Shown one piece after another: positions 50,030-58,031 of a stretch of 64,000 nt of DNA (positions are counted from its first letter, which is position 1; each line of letters starts with the position of its first letter). Both the position numbers and the translations under genes were made by a program. The notes below the pieces were generated by a model. That model searched no databases. It saw only the letters and a list, made by a program, of their open reading frames with translations, and was not told the origin of the DNA. The stretch is from Peptoniphilaceae bacterium (lineage in GTDB: Bacteria > Bacillota > Clostridia > Tissierellales > Peptoniphilaceae). The stretch is taken from positions 110,758-174,757 of the forward strand of contig CABJAE010000001.1 of NCBI GenBank assembly GCA_902363535.1, in the 5' to 3' direction.

Positions 50030-50743
50030 CTACAACGCTCCATCTTCTAAAAAACTGTAAAAACTGTGATCGCCGACGATAATGTGATCCACCACGGGAA
50101 TGCCTAAAAGCTCTCCCGCCCGCTTCAAGCGCTCGGTGAGGCTCCTGTCTTCCGAGGAAGGCCGGGGATTTCCCGCCGGATGATTATGTACCAAGGCGAT
50201 GGAATGGCATTTCTTCCCGATGGCCCCTTGAAAGACGTCGCGTGGGTGCACCACGGTGCAGTCCAAGGTGCCTCTGGAAATGCACTCCACAAACTGCAGC
50301 TCTTTCTTTACATTGAGGCCGATGACGCGAAATTCTTCGTGCTGAAGGCCCATTAAATCCGGCATGACGAAATCCGCAATGGCTTTCGGCGTGTTAAGCG
50401 GCACGGAACGGCCCATGGGCCGACGCATCCTGCGCGCCATTTCCACCATACCCACGAGGCGGGCGGCCTTGCTCTTGCCGACGCCTTTTATGGAGAGAAA
50501 ATCGTCGTAAGTACCGGTGAAAAGAGAGCTCAGCCCTTGCCGCGACGGGGACTTTCGCTCCAAACTGTCGATAATATCCTGCGCCACCTCGATGGCCGTT
50601 CTGCCGGTGGTGCCGGTGCGCAGAAAAAGCGCCAACAATTCGCTGTCGGAGAGGGCCTCGGCGCCGTAAGTCATGAGCTTTTCTTCCGGCAAAGTGGCGT
50701 GATCGTAGTCCAAAAGTTTTTTCTTTTCCCCGTTATCGCTCAC
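50030..50743 (-). CDS. radC: RadC-family JAB-domain protein
   Basis: 237 residues. N-terminal helix-hairpin-helix region (IKGVGKSKAARLVGM) and a JAB/MPN metal-binding domain with HEEFRV and HNHPAGNPRPSSED (His-x-His..Ser..Asp). The biochemical role of RadC is unsettled despite its name. Lies in the usual maf-radC-mre order. Confidence 0.94.
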   Translation of the reverse strand: MSDNGEKKKLLDYDHATLPEEKLMTYGAEALSDSELLALFLRTGTTGRTAIEVAQDIIDSLERKSPSRQGLSSLFTGTYDDFLSIKGVGKSKAARLVGMVEMARRMRRPMGRSVPLNTPKAIADFVMPDLMGLQHEEFRVIGLNVKKELQFVECISRGTLDCTVVHPRDVFQGAIGKKCHSIALVHNHPAGNPRPSSEDRSLTERLKRAGELLGIPVVDHIIVGDHSFYSFLEDGAL

Positions 50744-51299
50744 GGTCCGCTCCTTTCATTCCCTTTAATTGCGCTTCGATGGACGCCACATGCATGCCGA
50801 TGACCGTATCCATGGCGCCCTCCACCGTAATTTGAAATTCGTCGATTTCCTGCACGCCATAGGCTCCGGCCTTGTCCATGTAGGTGTTTTTATCCAAATA
50901 CGCTTTCATCTGCGCCTCGGTGAAATCTTCGAAGCACACAAAAGACTGATCGTAGTCCACGTACTTCTCATCGCCTAAAACGGCGTAGGCGCTGATCACC
51001 CGGTGCGTCCGCCCCTTCATGGCCCGGAGCATTTCCTCGGCCTCGGCGCGGTCCTTCGGCTTTCCTAGGATCTTATCGCCCAACACCACCACCGTATCCA
51101 CGGCGACGATGACATCCTCCGGCCGTTTTTCTTTCACGCTCATGGCCTTTTGCAGGGCCAGCTGCATGGTGTAGATCTCCGCAGGCGACAGGCGCAAATG
51201 CCTTTCGTCGTAGCTCGGTTTTTCAATTTCAAAGGTAAATCCCCCATCTTCCAACAACTTTTTTCTGCGGGGAGACGAGGACGCCAAGACAAGACTCAT
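50733..51299 (-). CDS. maf: Maf-family nucleotide pyrophosphatase
   Basis: 188 residues; hydrolyses non-canonical or UTP/dTTP-type nucleoside triphosphates and is linked to septum control. Motifs: LASSSPRRKKLLEDGG at the start, SYDERHL, VAVDTVVVLGDKILGKP and THRVISAYAVL. It overlaps radC by 11 bp and the Gx transporter gene by 4 bp. Confidence 0.95.
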   Translation of the reverse strand: MSLVLASSSPRRKKLLEDGGFTFEIEKPSYDERHLRLSPAEIYTMQLALQKAMSVKEKRPEDVIVAVDTVVVLGDKILGKPKDRAEAEEMLRAMKGRTHRVISAYAVLGDEKYVDYDQSFVCFEDFTEAQMKAYLDKNTYMDKAGAYGVQEIDEFQITVEGAMDTVIGMHVASIEAQLKGMKGADRER

Positions 51300-51799
51300 A
51301 AACGCACTCCGATCTTTTCTAAGTGGCGGCTCGCATAGCTTGCCGCGAGGCCGACGAAATAGCCCGTAAACAGGCCCAATAAAAGCAAGAGAGGCAAGTA
51401 GGCCAACAGGCCCATATTATGGACCATGACGATGGCCGTGGCGATCTGGCCGATATTGTGAAAGAAGGATCCGATAAAACTGATGCCGATGAGTGAGGCG
51501 CTCTTAATTGTTTTTAAAGAAACGATCATGGCCACGGAAGAGAGAAGGGCGCCGGTGCCGCTGTAAAAAAAGCTTGTCACATTGCCGGTGACCAGCATCA
51601 AAAGCACGCTTTTCAATATCGCCACGACGAAACCCTCTTTCGGTCCGAAGACCACGATGGTGGTTAGAATCACCACATTGGAAAGACCCAGGCGCGCCCC
51701 GGGTAGAGGCACGGGCAAGGGAATCATAGTTTCGATAAAGCCGATGGCCACGGCCATGGCGACCATTAATCCTAAAAATACTTGTTTGCGAATATCCAT
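51296..51799 (-). CDS. Gx transporter family membrane protein
   Basis: About 167 residues from the ATG at 51799, which has GAGGT seven bases upstream. Five hydrophobic spans and the block PLPGARLGLSNVVILTTIVVFGPKEGFVVAILKSVL, characteristic of Pfam Gx_transp (often mis-labelled heptaprenyl diphosphate synthase component I). These are S-component-like membrane proteins, and are typically next to a NusG-II protein and near Rnf or ApbE genes, as here. Substrate unknown. Confidence 0.85.
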   Translation of the reverse strand: MDIRKQVFLGLMVAMAVAIGFIETMIPLPVPLPGARLGLSNVVILTTIVVFGPKEGFVVAILKSVLLMLVTGNVTSFFYSGTGALLSSVAMIVSLKTIKSASLIGISFIGSFFHNIGQIATAIVMVHNMGLLAYLPLLLLLGLFTGYFVGLAASYASRHLEKIGVRL

Positions 51800-51801
51800 G
51801 C

Positions 51802-52179
51802 TTACCTCAACAATAGATCCATGGTGGGCGTCTCGTCGCTTTTGATTTCCGCGATGATCCGGTGGGGAAGACAAACGATCATTTCTCCCTGCCGCTTAAT
51901 GGGCGCCATCTTCAGACAAATGCCGTCGGGGCAATCGGATTCCGTCATCCTTGCCCCTTTTTCGTCGATGATTAATTGATTCGTGCCGCCGTGGGCGTGG
52001 AAGGTGTAGGTCTTTCCCCTATGGGCGTCGTCCATGGGAATTTTTTTCACTTCTTTGCCGTCGATTTGCACGCTCACGTAAGCGTGGGCCGGTTCTTTTT
52101 TCGGAATCAACTGTGTCGCCCCGAGGCCCAAGGCGACGACGAGGATGACAAAGGCTATAATCACATCGGTTTTATTCAT
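51802..52179 (-). CDS. NusG domain II-containing membrane-anchored protein
   Basis: 125 residues: one N-terminal membrane span (VIIAFVILVVALGLGATQLI) and an exported NusG-II domain with CPDGICLKMAPIKRQGEMIVCLPHRIIAEI. The paired Cys may bind a metal or form a disulphide. It is not a transcription elongation factor. It stands 2 bp before the Gx transporter gene and 340 bp after rnfB. Confidence 0.88.
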   Translation of the reverse strand: MNKTDVIIAFVILVVALGLGATQLIPKKEPAHAYVSVQIDGKEVKKIPMDDAHRGKTYTFHAHGGTNQLIIDEKGARMTESDCPDGICLKMAPIKRQGEMIVCLPHRIIAEIKSDETPTMDLLLR

Positions 52180-52202
52180 GGCTCCCCCTTTTTCAACAGT
52201 TA

Positions 52203-52208
52203 ATTATA
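52203..52208 (-). promoter_or_regulatory. Possible -10 of the NusG-II/Gx/maf/radC/mre transcript
   Basis: A perfect TATAAT (minus strand) lies 24 bp before the start of the NusG-II gene. No good -35 is visible at 16-18 bp, so a weak or activated promoter is likely. Confidence 0.4.
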
Positions 52209-52244
52209 TCATAGATAAGCGGCCGAAAAAGAAGCACGGTGGGG

Positions 52245-52282
52245 GAAAAAGCAAAAGCCTCGGATTCATTTTTCCGAGGCTT
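52245..52282 (-). terminator. Second terminator-like hairpin in the rnfB-NusG-II gap
   Basis: AAGCCTCGG / CCGAGGCTT stem followed on the minus strand by TTGCTTTTTCCCC. It lies about 200 bp past the first terminator. The stretch between (52283-52473) has no convincing gene, only an unconvincing 46-codon frame. Either a backup terminator or the end of a small transcript. Confidence 0.5.
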
Positions 52283-52473
52283 CATGGTTGTTTTCTGCTG
52301 AAGAAATGATTTACGATTAAATCTATTTAACATCACGTAAATCCCCTTCTCGCCCGATTCCTTGATTCGTTTTCGCACATCGCCCTGTTTGCCCTACACT
52401 TCTTTTATCCTTATCGAGCCAATTACCGAATCCGATTTCACAGAGCGTTTACGGCGGATGCTTTCGATTCCAT

Positions 52474-52505
52474 AAAAATAGTGCCGACGAAATTCGCCGA
52501 CACTA
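52474..52505 (-). terminator. Terminator of the rnf operon
   Basis: AGTGTCGGCGA / TCGTCGGCACT stem (two G-U pairs), three-base loop, then ATTTTTA on the minus strand, about 15 bp after the rnfB stop. Confidence 0.85.
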
Positions 52506-52518
52506 CTGTCTTAAAAGC

Positions 52519-53448
52519 TTATTGCACTTTGCTGTTGTCGTCTGCGGCGACGACTTTTTCTTTTTCAGCAGGCTTTGCTGCGGCTTTCTTTTCTTCCGCT
52601 GCTTGAAGCTTCTTTTGTTTTTCTTTTTCTTTCATCTTTTCGACGCGTTCGGGATATTCTACGAAGATCGCGCCGGTGGGGCACTTGGATGCGCAGATAC
52701 CGCAGTTAATGCACTTCGAGTAGTCGATGCTTGCCAAATTGTCTTCGACGTGGATGGCGTCTTTCGGACAATTCTTTTCGCAGAGACCGCAGGCGATACA
52801 TCCGATGGAGCAATTGGTGCGTACAATCTTGCCCGGATCGTGGGTCGAGCATTTAACTTCGGTTTGTTGTTTGTAGGGCATGAGACCGATAATGTTTTTC
52901 GGGCAAATCTCGATACATTTCTTACAAGCAACACATTTTTCCTTGTCGACGGAAGCGATGCCGTTGTTGACGTGGATGGCGTCGAATTCACAGACGCTCA
53001 CGCAGGTGCCGCCGCCCAAGCAGCCGGAAGCACAGCCCTTGGATCCGCGCGCGTAGTCGCCGATCAAGCGGCAGTCAACCAAGCCGTTGTATTCGTATTT
53101 GTTTTTGGACTTGTCGCAGTCCCCTTGGCAGCGAACGACGGCAACTTCTTTTTCAACGTCGCCGGCCGCTTGGCCCATGATCTCAGCTACTTTTTCAGCA
53201 ACTTCTTGTCCGCCGATGGCGCATCCGTTAACCGGTGCGTCGCCGGCTACGATGGCATCGGCCATCCCGGCACAACCGGGGAAACCGCAGGCCCCGCAGT
53301 TTGCGCCGGGCAGTGCGTCCAATACATTAACCACGCGGGGATCCATGTCCACGGCAAAGACCTTGTCGGCAAATGCCAACACAGCGCCGAGGATAAGCCC
53401 CATCAAGCCTAAAATAATGACTGCATAAATAACGTTTTGTGCATTCAC
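52519..53448 (-). CDS. rnfB: Rnf complex iron-sulphur subunit RnfB
   Basis: Electron-entry subunit of the ion-pumping ferredoxin:NAD+ oxidoreductase. 309 residues. One membrane span at the N-terminus is followed by the [4Fe-4S] Fes domain (PGANCGACGFPGCAGMADAIV). Several ferredoxin-type Cys clusters follow (CVACKKCIEICP, CIACGLCEKNCP, CINCGICASKCP and one in CLGGGTCVSVC). A charged Lys/Ala-rich tail follows. Last gene of rnfCDGEAB, the clostridial order. Confidence 0.95.
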   Translation of the reverse strand: MNAQNVIYAVIILGLMGLILGAVLAFADKVFAVDMDPRVVNVLDALPGANCGACGFPGCAGMADAIVAGDAPVNGCAIGGQEVAEKVAEIMGQAAGDVEKEVAVVRCQGDCDKSKNKYEYNGLVDCRLIGDYARGSKGCASGCLGGGTCVSVCEFDAIHVNNGIASVDKEKCVACKKCIEICPKNIIGLMPYKQQTEVKCSTHDPGKIVRTNCSIGCIACGLCEKNCPKDAIHVEDNLASIDYSKCINCGICASKCPTGAIFVEYPERVEKMKEKEKQKKLQAAEEKKAAAKPAEKEKVVAADDNSKVQ

Positions 53449-53460
53449 GTGAATCGCCCC

Positions 53461-54036
53461 CTATACTAATCCTTGGAATCCCATAAAGGCGATGGCCATT
53501 AAACCGGCACTGATCAGCGCAATCGGGACACCTTGTAACGGTTTCGGAATCGGCATGATTTCCATGCGTTCACGAAGGGCACTTAATAAGAGCAGTGCAA
53601 GGGTGAAACCGATGGATGCACCCAAACCGTTAATGATGGCTTCGAAAAGATTGAATTCACTTTGAATGTTCAATACGGTAACACCCAGTACCATACAGTT
53701 GGTGGTAATCAAGGGTAAGAACACGCCCATAGCCGAGTACAAAGAGGGAGATGATTTTTTAATAAACATTTCGACAAATTGTACTAAGGAGGCGATAACG
53801 AGAATGAACACGATGGTTTGTAAGTATTCCAAGCCGAATGCGTCTAAGACGAAGCGTTGGAGTAACCAGGTTACGGCCGATGCGATGACGACGACGAAAG
53901 TAACGGCGACGCCCATGCCCTTGGCAGTTTCAGTTTTGGAGGAAACGCCCAAGAAGGGGCAGATCCCGAGGAACTTCGCGAAAATATAGTTGTTAACTAA
54001 AATGGTCGATATAAGAATCGTTAAAATCGTTGACAT
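53461..54036 (-). CDS. rnfA: Rnf complex membrane subunit RnfA
   Basis: 191 residues with six membrane spans. It has the RnfA/NqrE signature NNYIFAKFLGICPFLGVS, whose Cys helps hold an intramembrane [2Fe-2S] site shared with RnfE, and the TTNCMVLGVTVLNI block. Located between rnfE and rnfB. Confidence 0.95.
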   Translation of the reverse strand: MSTILTILISTILVNNYIFAKFLGICPFLGVSSKTETAKGMGVAVTFVVVIASAVTWLLQRFVLDAFGLEYLQTIVFILVIASLVQFVEMFIKKSSPSLYSAMGVFLPLITTNCMVLGVTVLNIQSEFNLFEAIINGLGASIGFTLALLLLSALRERMEIMPIPKPLQGVPIALISAGLMAIAFMGFQGLV

Positions 54037-54047
54037 AGTCTACCTCC

Positions 54048-54641
54048 CTACGCTCTTTTAGCCATGATGCCGCGGTAGAGGGCAATCCACAGACCTAAGA
54101 GAATAAATGCACCGGCGGGGGAAGTGAAGATTCCGATACCGGGATAGGATTCGGGGAAGATTTGCATATCCAACAGCGTGCCGTGACCGAAGAGTTCTCT
54201 TACGACGGCCATAGCCAACATCGCCATAGTATAGCCGATACCTGTCCCTAAACCATCGACGATGGACGGAACGACTTTGTTTTGATAAGCAAAACCTTCC
54301 GCTTCACCTAAGATACAGCAGTTAACGACGATCAAGGGCAAGAAGATACCCAATGCATTGTAGATCGCAGGGCTGTATGCGTGCAGTACCATTTCGACTA
54401 AGGTTACGAAGGCTGCGATGACGACGATAAACGCGGGAATCCGAACGTTGTTCGGGATGACGTTTCTTAAGAGACTGACGACGGCGTTGGAGCAGATCAG
54501 TACGAAGGTTACTGCAATCCCCATGGCGATGGCCGAGGAGACGGCGGTACTGATTGCCAATACCGAACACAAACCGATCATTTGCATAAAGATCGGATTG
54601 TTTTTAAAGATACTGTTCGAAAAAACTTTTCCTAAATTCAT
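54048..54641 (-). CDS. rnfE: Rnf complex membrane subunit RnfE
   Basis: 197 residues with six spans, homologous to RnfA in inverted topology. Motifs: NPIFMQMIGLCSVLAIS and IVVNCCILGEAEGFA, each holding a Cys expected at the shared iron-sulphur site. Ends 11 bp before rnfA. Confidence 0.95.
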   Translation of the reverse strand: MNLGKVFSNSIFKNNPIFMQMIGLCSVLAISTAVSSAIAMGIAVTFVLICSNAVVSLLRNVIPNNVRIPAFIVVIAAFVTLVEMVLHAYSPAIYNALGIFLPLIVVNCCILGEAEGFAYQNKVVPSIVDGLGTGIGYTMAMLAMAVVRELFGHGTLLDMQIFPESYPGIGIFTSPAGAFILLGLWIALYRGIMAKRA

Positions 54642-54650
54642 GACTACCCC

Positions 54651-55232
54651 CTACTTTGCGCTAATTTCTTCGTAAGCGGGAAGAATGGAATTAATTCCCT
54701 TGAGTACGGCGGTAGATGAAATAGTCGCTCCGCTGATCATCGGAATTTCATCTTCGGCTTGCGGATCTTTATTCCCTTTTACTTCGCCGTTTTTAAAGGA
54801 CTTGCCTACAAATTGTTCGAAGTAGGGAGCTTCGGTAATTTGCGTACCGATGCCGGGCGTTTCGGCGTTTTGAATGTTTCTGAAACCGGCAATGGTTCCG
54901 TCGTTCAAAAGACCGATAGCGTTGGTCATGGAGCCGCCATAACCGTTGCCCGTGTGGTTAATGCCGTAGCCGACGATTTCGTCGCCTTTTTTCGCTACGA
55001 ATACATCTTGAATCTCTTTGTATTTTTCAACGAGGGCTGCTTTCTTCGCTTCGTCCAAAGGTTCGAATTTGTCGGCTTTGTCGCCGTAAATATCTTGGTA
55101 CGCCTGAACGGATTTTTCGAATTCAGCTTGTGCGATAACTTCAGAGGTAAAGCTGTTTACTACAGCCAAAAGTCCTGCCGCTACTGCGGAAATAACCAAG
55201 AGGACAAGACCCGTCTTTAAATAATTCTTCAT
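54651..55232 (-). CDS. rnfG: Rnf complex flavin subunit RnfG
   Basis: 193 residues: one N-terminal membrane span and an extracytoplasmic FMN-binding domain. The covalent FMN site is the Thr of SGATISST near residue 170. GIGTQITEAPYFEQF is a family block. FMN attachment needs an ApbE transferase, which is not in this window. Confidence 0.94.
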   Translation of the reverse strand: MKNYLKTGLVLLVISAVAAGLLAVVNSFTSEVIAQAEFEKSVQAYQDIYGDKADKFEPLDEAKKAALVEKYKEIQDVFVAKKGDEIVGYGINHTGNGYGGSMTNAIGLLNDGTIAGFRNIQNAETPGIGTQITEAPYFEQFVGKSFKNGEVKGNKDPQAEDEIPMISGATISSTAVLKGINSILPAYEEISAK

Positions 55233-56225
55233 TTACTTCGCCTCCCCATAAGCTTCCGTTTTTGTCAAACGTTCGATCAAGGGGCTTGCTACGTTCATAA
55301 GAAGGATGGAGTAGGATACACCTTCGGCCATATTGCCCTTCATACGAATGACGGCCGTTAAGAGACCACAGCCGATGGCAAAAATGATTTTGCCCTTATC
55401 CCCTTGGGGTGTGGAACTGTAGTCCGTCGCCATAAAGAATGCACCGAGGAACAAGCCGCCGCCGAGAAGTTCGTAGGGAAGCAGTTCCGTGCCGACGCCG
55501 AAGATCAAAAGGAATACGGCCGTCGTTGCGATGTAGATCACGGGGATCTTCCAGTCGATGACTTTGCGAACCAATAAGTAGCAGGCACCGATTAATAAGA
55601 GAAGGGCGGATGTTTCACCGATTACCCCGCCGATGTTACCGAGGAACATATCCTTTAACGGAGGAAGGGCATCCAGTTGTTGACCGGCCTTGATGATGGT
55701 AAGGGGCGTCGCTGCCGATGCGGCATCGGCGGTTTCAGCCACTTTAGCCATGGCAGGTGCCGTGTAGGTTGCCATTAATGCGGGCCAGGACAACATTGCC
55801 ATGGCACGACCGGCCAATGCCGGGTTGACGAAGTTGCCGCCGATGCCGCCAAAGGCTTCTTTGACGATGACGATGGCAAAAATCGAGGAAATTGCGGGAA
55901 CGTACCAGGGTACGCCTGCGGGCATATTCATGGCGAGCAGAACGCCGGTTACGATGGCGGACAAGTCGCCGATTTGAGATTCTTTCTTTGTGATCTTTTG
56001 GAACAGGAATTCACTGCCCACGCAGCAGATCACGCTGATCAGATAAATTATAAGTGCTTGCATTCCGAAGAAGTACACACTTCCCACGACGGCCGGTGCC
56101 AAGGCGATGAGCACGTCGCGCATGATCTTGGTGACCGTGTCGTTGGAACGAATATGGGGCGCTAATTGTACGAAGCGTCCGTCTCCTTGTAAACTAGGAG
56201 ATTTGGTTTTTACATTGTTTTCCAT
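55233..56225 (-). CDS. rnfD: Rnf complex membrane flavin subunit RnfD
   Basis: 330 residues, with eight or more spans. The opening is LAPHIRSNDTVTKIMRDVLIAL. FMN is probably attached to the Thr in MATDYSSTPQGDKGK near 270, and a second flavin region is INPALAGRA-like (GNFVNPALAGRAMAML). Directly follows rnfC and abuts rnfG. Confidence 0.94.
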   Translation of the reverse strand: MENNVKTKSPSLQGDGRFVQLAPHIRSNDTVTKIMRDVLIALAPAVVGSVYFFGMQALIIYLISVICCVGSEFLFQKITKKESQIGDLSAIVTGVLLAMNMPAGVPWYVPAISSIFAIVIVKEAFGGIGGNFVNPALAGRAMAMLSWPALMATYTAPAMAKVAETADAASAATPLTIIKAGQQLDALPPLKDMFLGNIGGVIGETSALLLLIGACYLLVRKVIDWKIPVIYIATTAVFLLIFGVGTELLPYELLGGGLFLGAFFMATDYSSTPQGDKGKIIFAIGCGLLTAVIRMKGNMAEGVSYSILLMNVASPLIERLTKTEAYGEAK

Positions 56226-56237
56226 GACTACCTCCTA

Positions 56238-57563
56238 TTATTTACGAGCATTGGCGCGCACTTCGCGTTTGGCGAGTTTTGTCGATTCGCTTAAATAGCG
56301 CTTTGCGGGACATACAAACGAGCAAATGCCGCATTCCATGCATTGATCCGCATGGTATTCCTGACATTTGTCAATTCGATTTCTCAAAATTGATGCGTTA
56401 ATACGCGTCGGGTTAATATTGGCCGGGCAGTGATCCACGCAGCGTCCGCATTGGATGCAGGGACCTTCTTCCATATCATCGATTTCTACATCGGTGAAGG
56501 CCAAAATACCGGAGGTCGTCTTGGTGACGGGCGAATTAAAGTCGAAAATGGACTTCCCTGTCATGGGGCCGCCGCAGATGTATTCGACGACATTATCTTT
56601 CACGCCGCAGTAATCCAGAATATCTTGTACCGGCGTACCGATGCGAACCAAGAGGTTCTTCGGATTTTCGATGCCGGAACCGGATACGGTAAGGATCCGC
56701 TCGATGGAGGGCATGCCCTTGGCGATTAAATCGTAGTAGGCTTTCGACGTTTGAACATTGGTCAGGAAGACGCCGACGTCGTTGGTTACGCCGTTTTGCG
56801 GAACGATACGGCCGCAGATGGCTTCCGATTGACGCTTGGAGTCCCCTTGCGGGTACTTGGTCTGCATCGTGGCGACCTTTAAGGTCGGGTATTCGGTTTT
56901 AACCATTTCGTTGGCCTTTTCAATGGCGTCCGGTTTGTTTTGTTCGATTGCTAAGTACGCTTCATCGGTTTGATAAAGGTCTTGGAACAGTTTTAACGAT
57001 GCGAATAATTCATCGGCTTGTTCCAACATGAGACGGTGGTCACAAGTCAGGAACGGTTCACATTCAGCGCCGTTCAAAATAACGATGTCGAGTACCGGAT
57101 CATCGCTCTTCAGTTTTGCGTGAAGCGGGAAGCCGGCGCCACCCATACCGACGATCCCTGCGTTTTTAACCAAGGATACAATTTCGTCGATACTCATGTC
57201 TTTGTAATTTTCTACCGGTTTGACGGAAGGATCCAAATCGTCCTTGCCGTCGTTTTCGATGACGACCATATCTGTGTACATACCGTTAGCGGCATAGCCT
57301 TTTTCAATGGCTATAACTTCGCCCGATACACTGCTATGTACGGCCGCGGAAATAAACGCGTCGGAATTACCGACAATTTGCCCTCTCAGTACGTGATCGC
57401 CTACGGCAACCGTAGGTTTACACGGAGCACCGATGTGTTGGCTCATAGGAATTCGAACCAACTTCGGTGAAGGCAGAACTTCAATAGCGACTCCTTCTGT
57501 CAGCTCTTTGTGTTCATCAAAGTGAACGCCGCCCACAGAAAAAGTGAGATTCGTCTTTGCCAT
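56238..57563 (-). CDS. rnfC: Rnf complex NADH-side subunit RnfC
   Basis: 441 residues. The N-terminal RnfC barrel (GGVHFDEHKELTEG, PMSQHIGAPCKPTVAVGDHV) precedes the Complex I 51-kDa-like flavin/NAD region (GIVGMGGAGFPLHAKL, ILNGAECEPFLTCDHRLM). Two [4Fe-4S] motifs near the end read CIQCGRCVDHCPANINP and CMECGICSFVCPAKRYL. First gene of the operon. Confidence 0.96.
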   Translation of the reverse strand: MAKTNLTFSVGGVHFDEHKELTEGVAIEVLPSPKLVRIPMSQHIGAPCKPTVAVGDHVLRGQIVGNSDAFISAAVHSSVSGEVIAIEKGYAANGMYTDMVVIENDGKDDLDPSVKPVENYKDMSIDEIVSLVKNAGIVGMGGAGFPLHAKLKSDDPVLDIVILNGAECEPFLTCDHRLMLEQADELFASLKLFQDLYQTDEAYLAIEQNKPDAIEKANEMVKTEYPTLKVATMQTKYPQGDSKRQSEAICGRIVPQNGVTNDVGVFLTNVQTSKAYYDLIAKGMPSIERILTVSGSGIENPKNLLVRIGTPVQDILDYCGVKDNVVEYICGGPMTGKSIFDFNSPVTKTTSGILAFTDVEIDDMEEGPCIQCGRCVDHCPANINPTRINASILRNRIDKCQEYHADQCMECGICSFVCPAKRYLSESTKLAKREVRANARK

Positions 57564-57818
57564 TCTTTCACCCCTTGCATTCTAAGAAATGAATCGCCGG
57601 GCAAGCGTTTTGCCTGCAACTACAACGAGCGACCGTTTTGGTTTCCCGTCGTTCGGCTCTTCAGCTTTCATCTTTCCCTATCTTATCAAAATCGTTATAA
57701 AAAATCTAGTATTTGTCTAAAACGAACGTATAAAATACGGCTCGCAATCCCTGTAACGGGGCAATACCGAGGATCGTCGAATTTTTCATACAAAATAAAT
57801 TTTTTTAAAAGGGAAATT
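57564..57818 (-). other. Intergenic leader of the rnf operon
   Basis: 255 bp without a gene. Near the carrier gene stop there is an imperfect G/C hairpin (about 57747-57775) followed by TATTTTATAC, a weak terminator candidate. AT-rich sequence around 57680-57725 (TAGACA, then TATAAC after 16 bp) could be the rnf promoter, which would give a leader of over 100 nt. Small inverted repeat GGCAA..TTGCC near 57600-57615. None of these is strong. Confidence 0.3.
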
Positions 57819-58031
57819 TTATCGCGGATTCACGGCGGTAATGATTTCCTCTCTCATCACGACCGCCCCTTCGTCGACTTTCCACTGCAGCACACCCCCC
57901 GTCGGTGCGGAAATGGAAATTTGCATTTTCATGCTTTCGAGAATGCAAAGCACGTCGCCTTTTTTCACTTCTTCCCCGGACTTAAAGCAGAGCCTGAGAA
58001 TTTTTCCCGGCAGCGGGGACCGCAAAATCAT
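57819..58031 (-). CDS. Biotin carrier (biotinyl/lipoyl attachment) protein
   Basis: A 70-residue protein that is one biotinyl domain: LPGKILRLCFKSGEEVKKGDVLCILESMKMQISI, with Lys in ESMKMQ as the biotin site and GGVLQWKVDEGAVV completing the fold. It lacks the Ala/Pro linker and N-terminal part usual in decarboxylase carriers. It overlaps the carboxyltransferase gene by 4 bp, so the two probably work as one enzyme. Confidence 0.92.
   Translation of the reverse strand: MILRSPLPGKILRLCFKSGEEVKKGDVLCILESMKMQISISAPTGGVLQWKVDEGAVVMREEIITAVNPR

Noticed and set aside
52193..52378. A 46-61 codon minus-strand frame (MLNRFNRKSFLQQK...) between rnfB and the NusG-II gene
   Set aside because: It runs through a terminator hairpin and the -10 of the next gene and has no recognisable domain; more likely chance.
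57564..57818. Riboswitch before rnfC
   Set aside because: The leader has small hairpins but no consensus core of a riboswitch class that I recognise.
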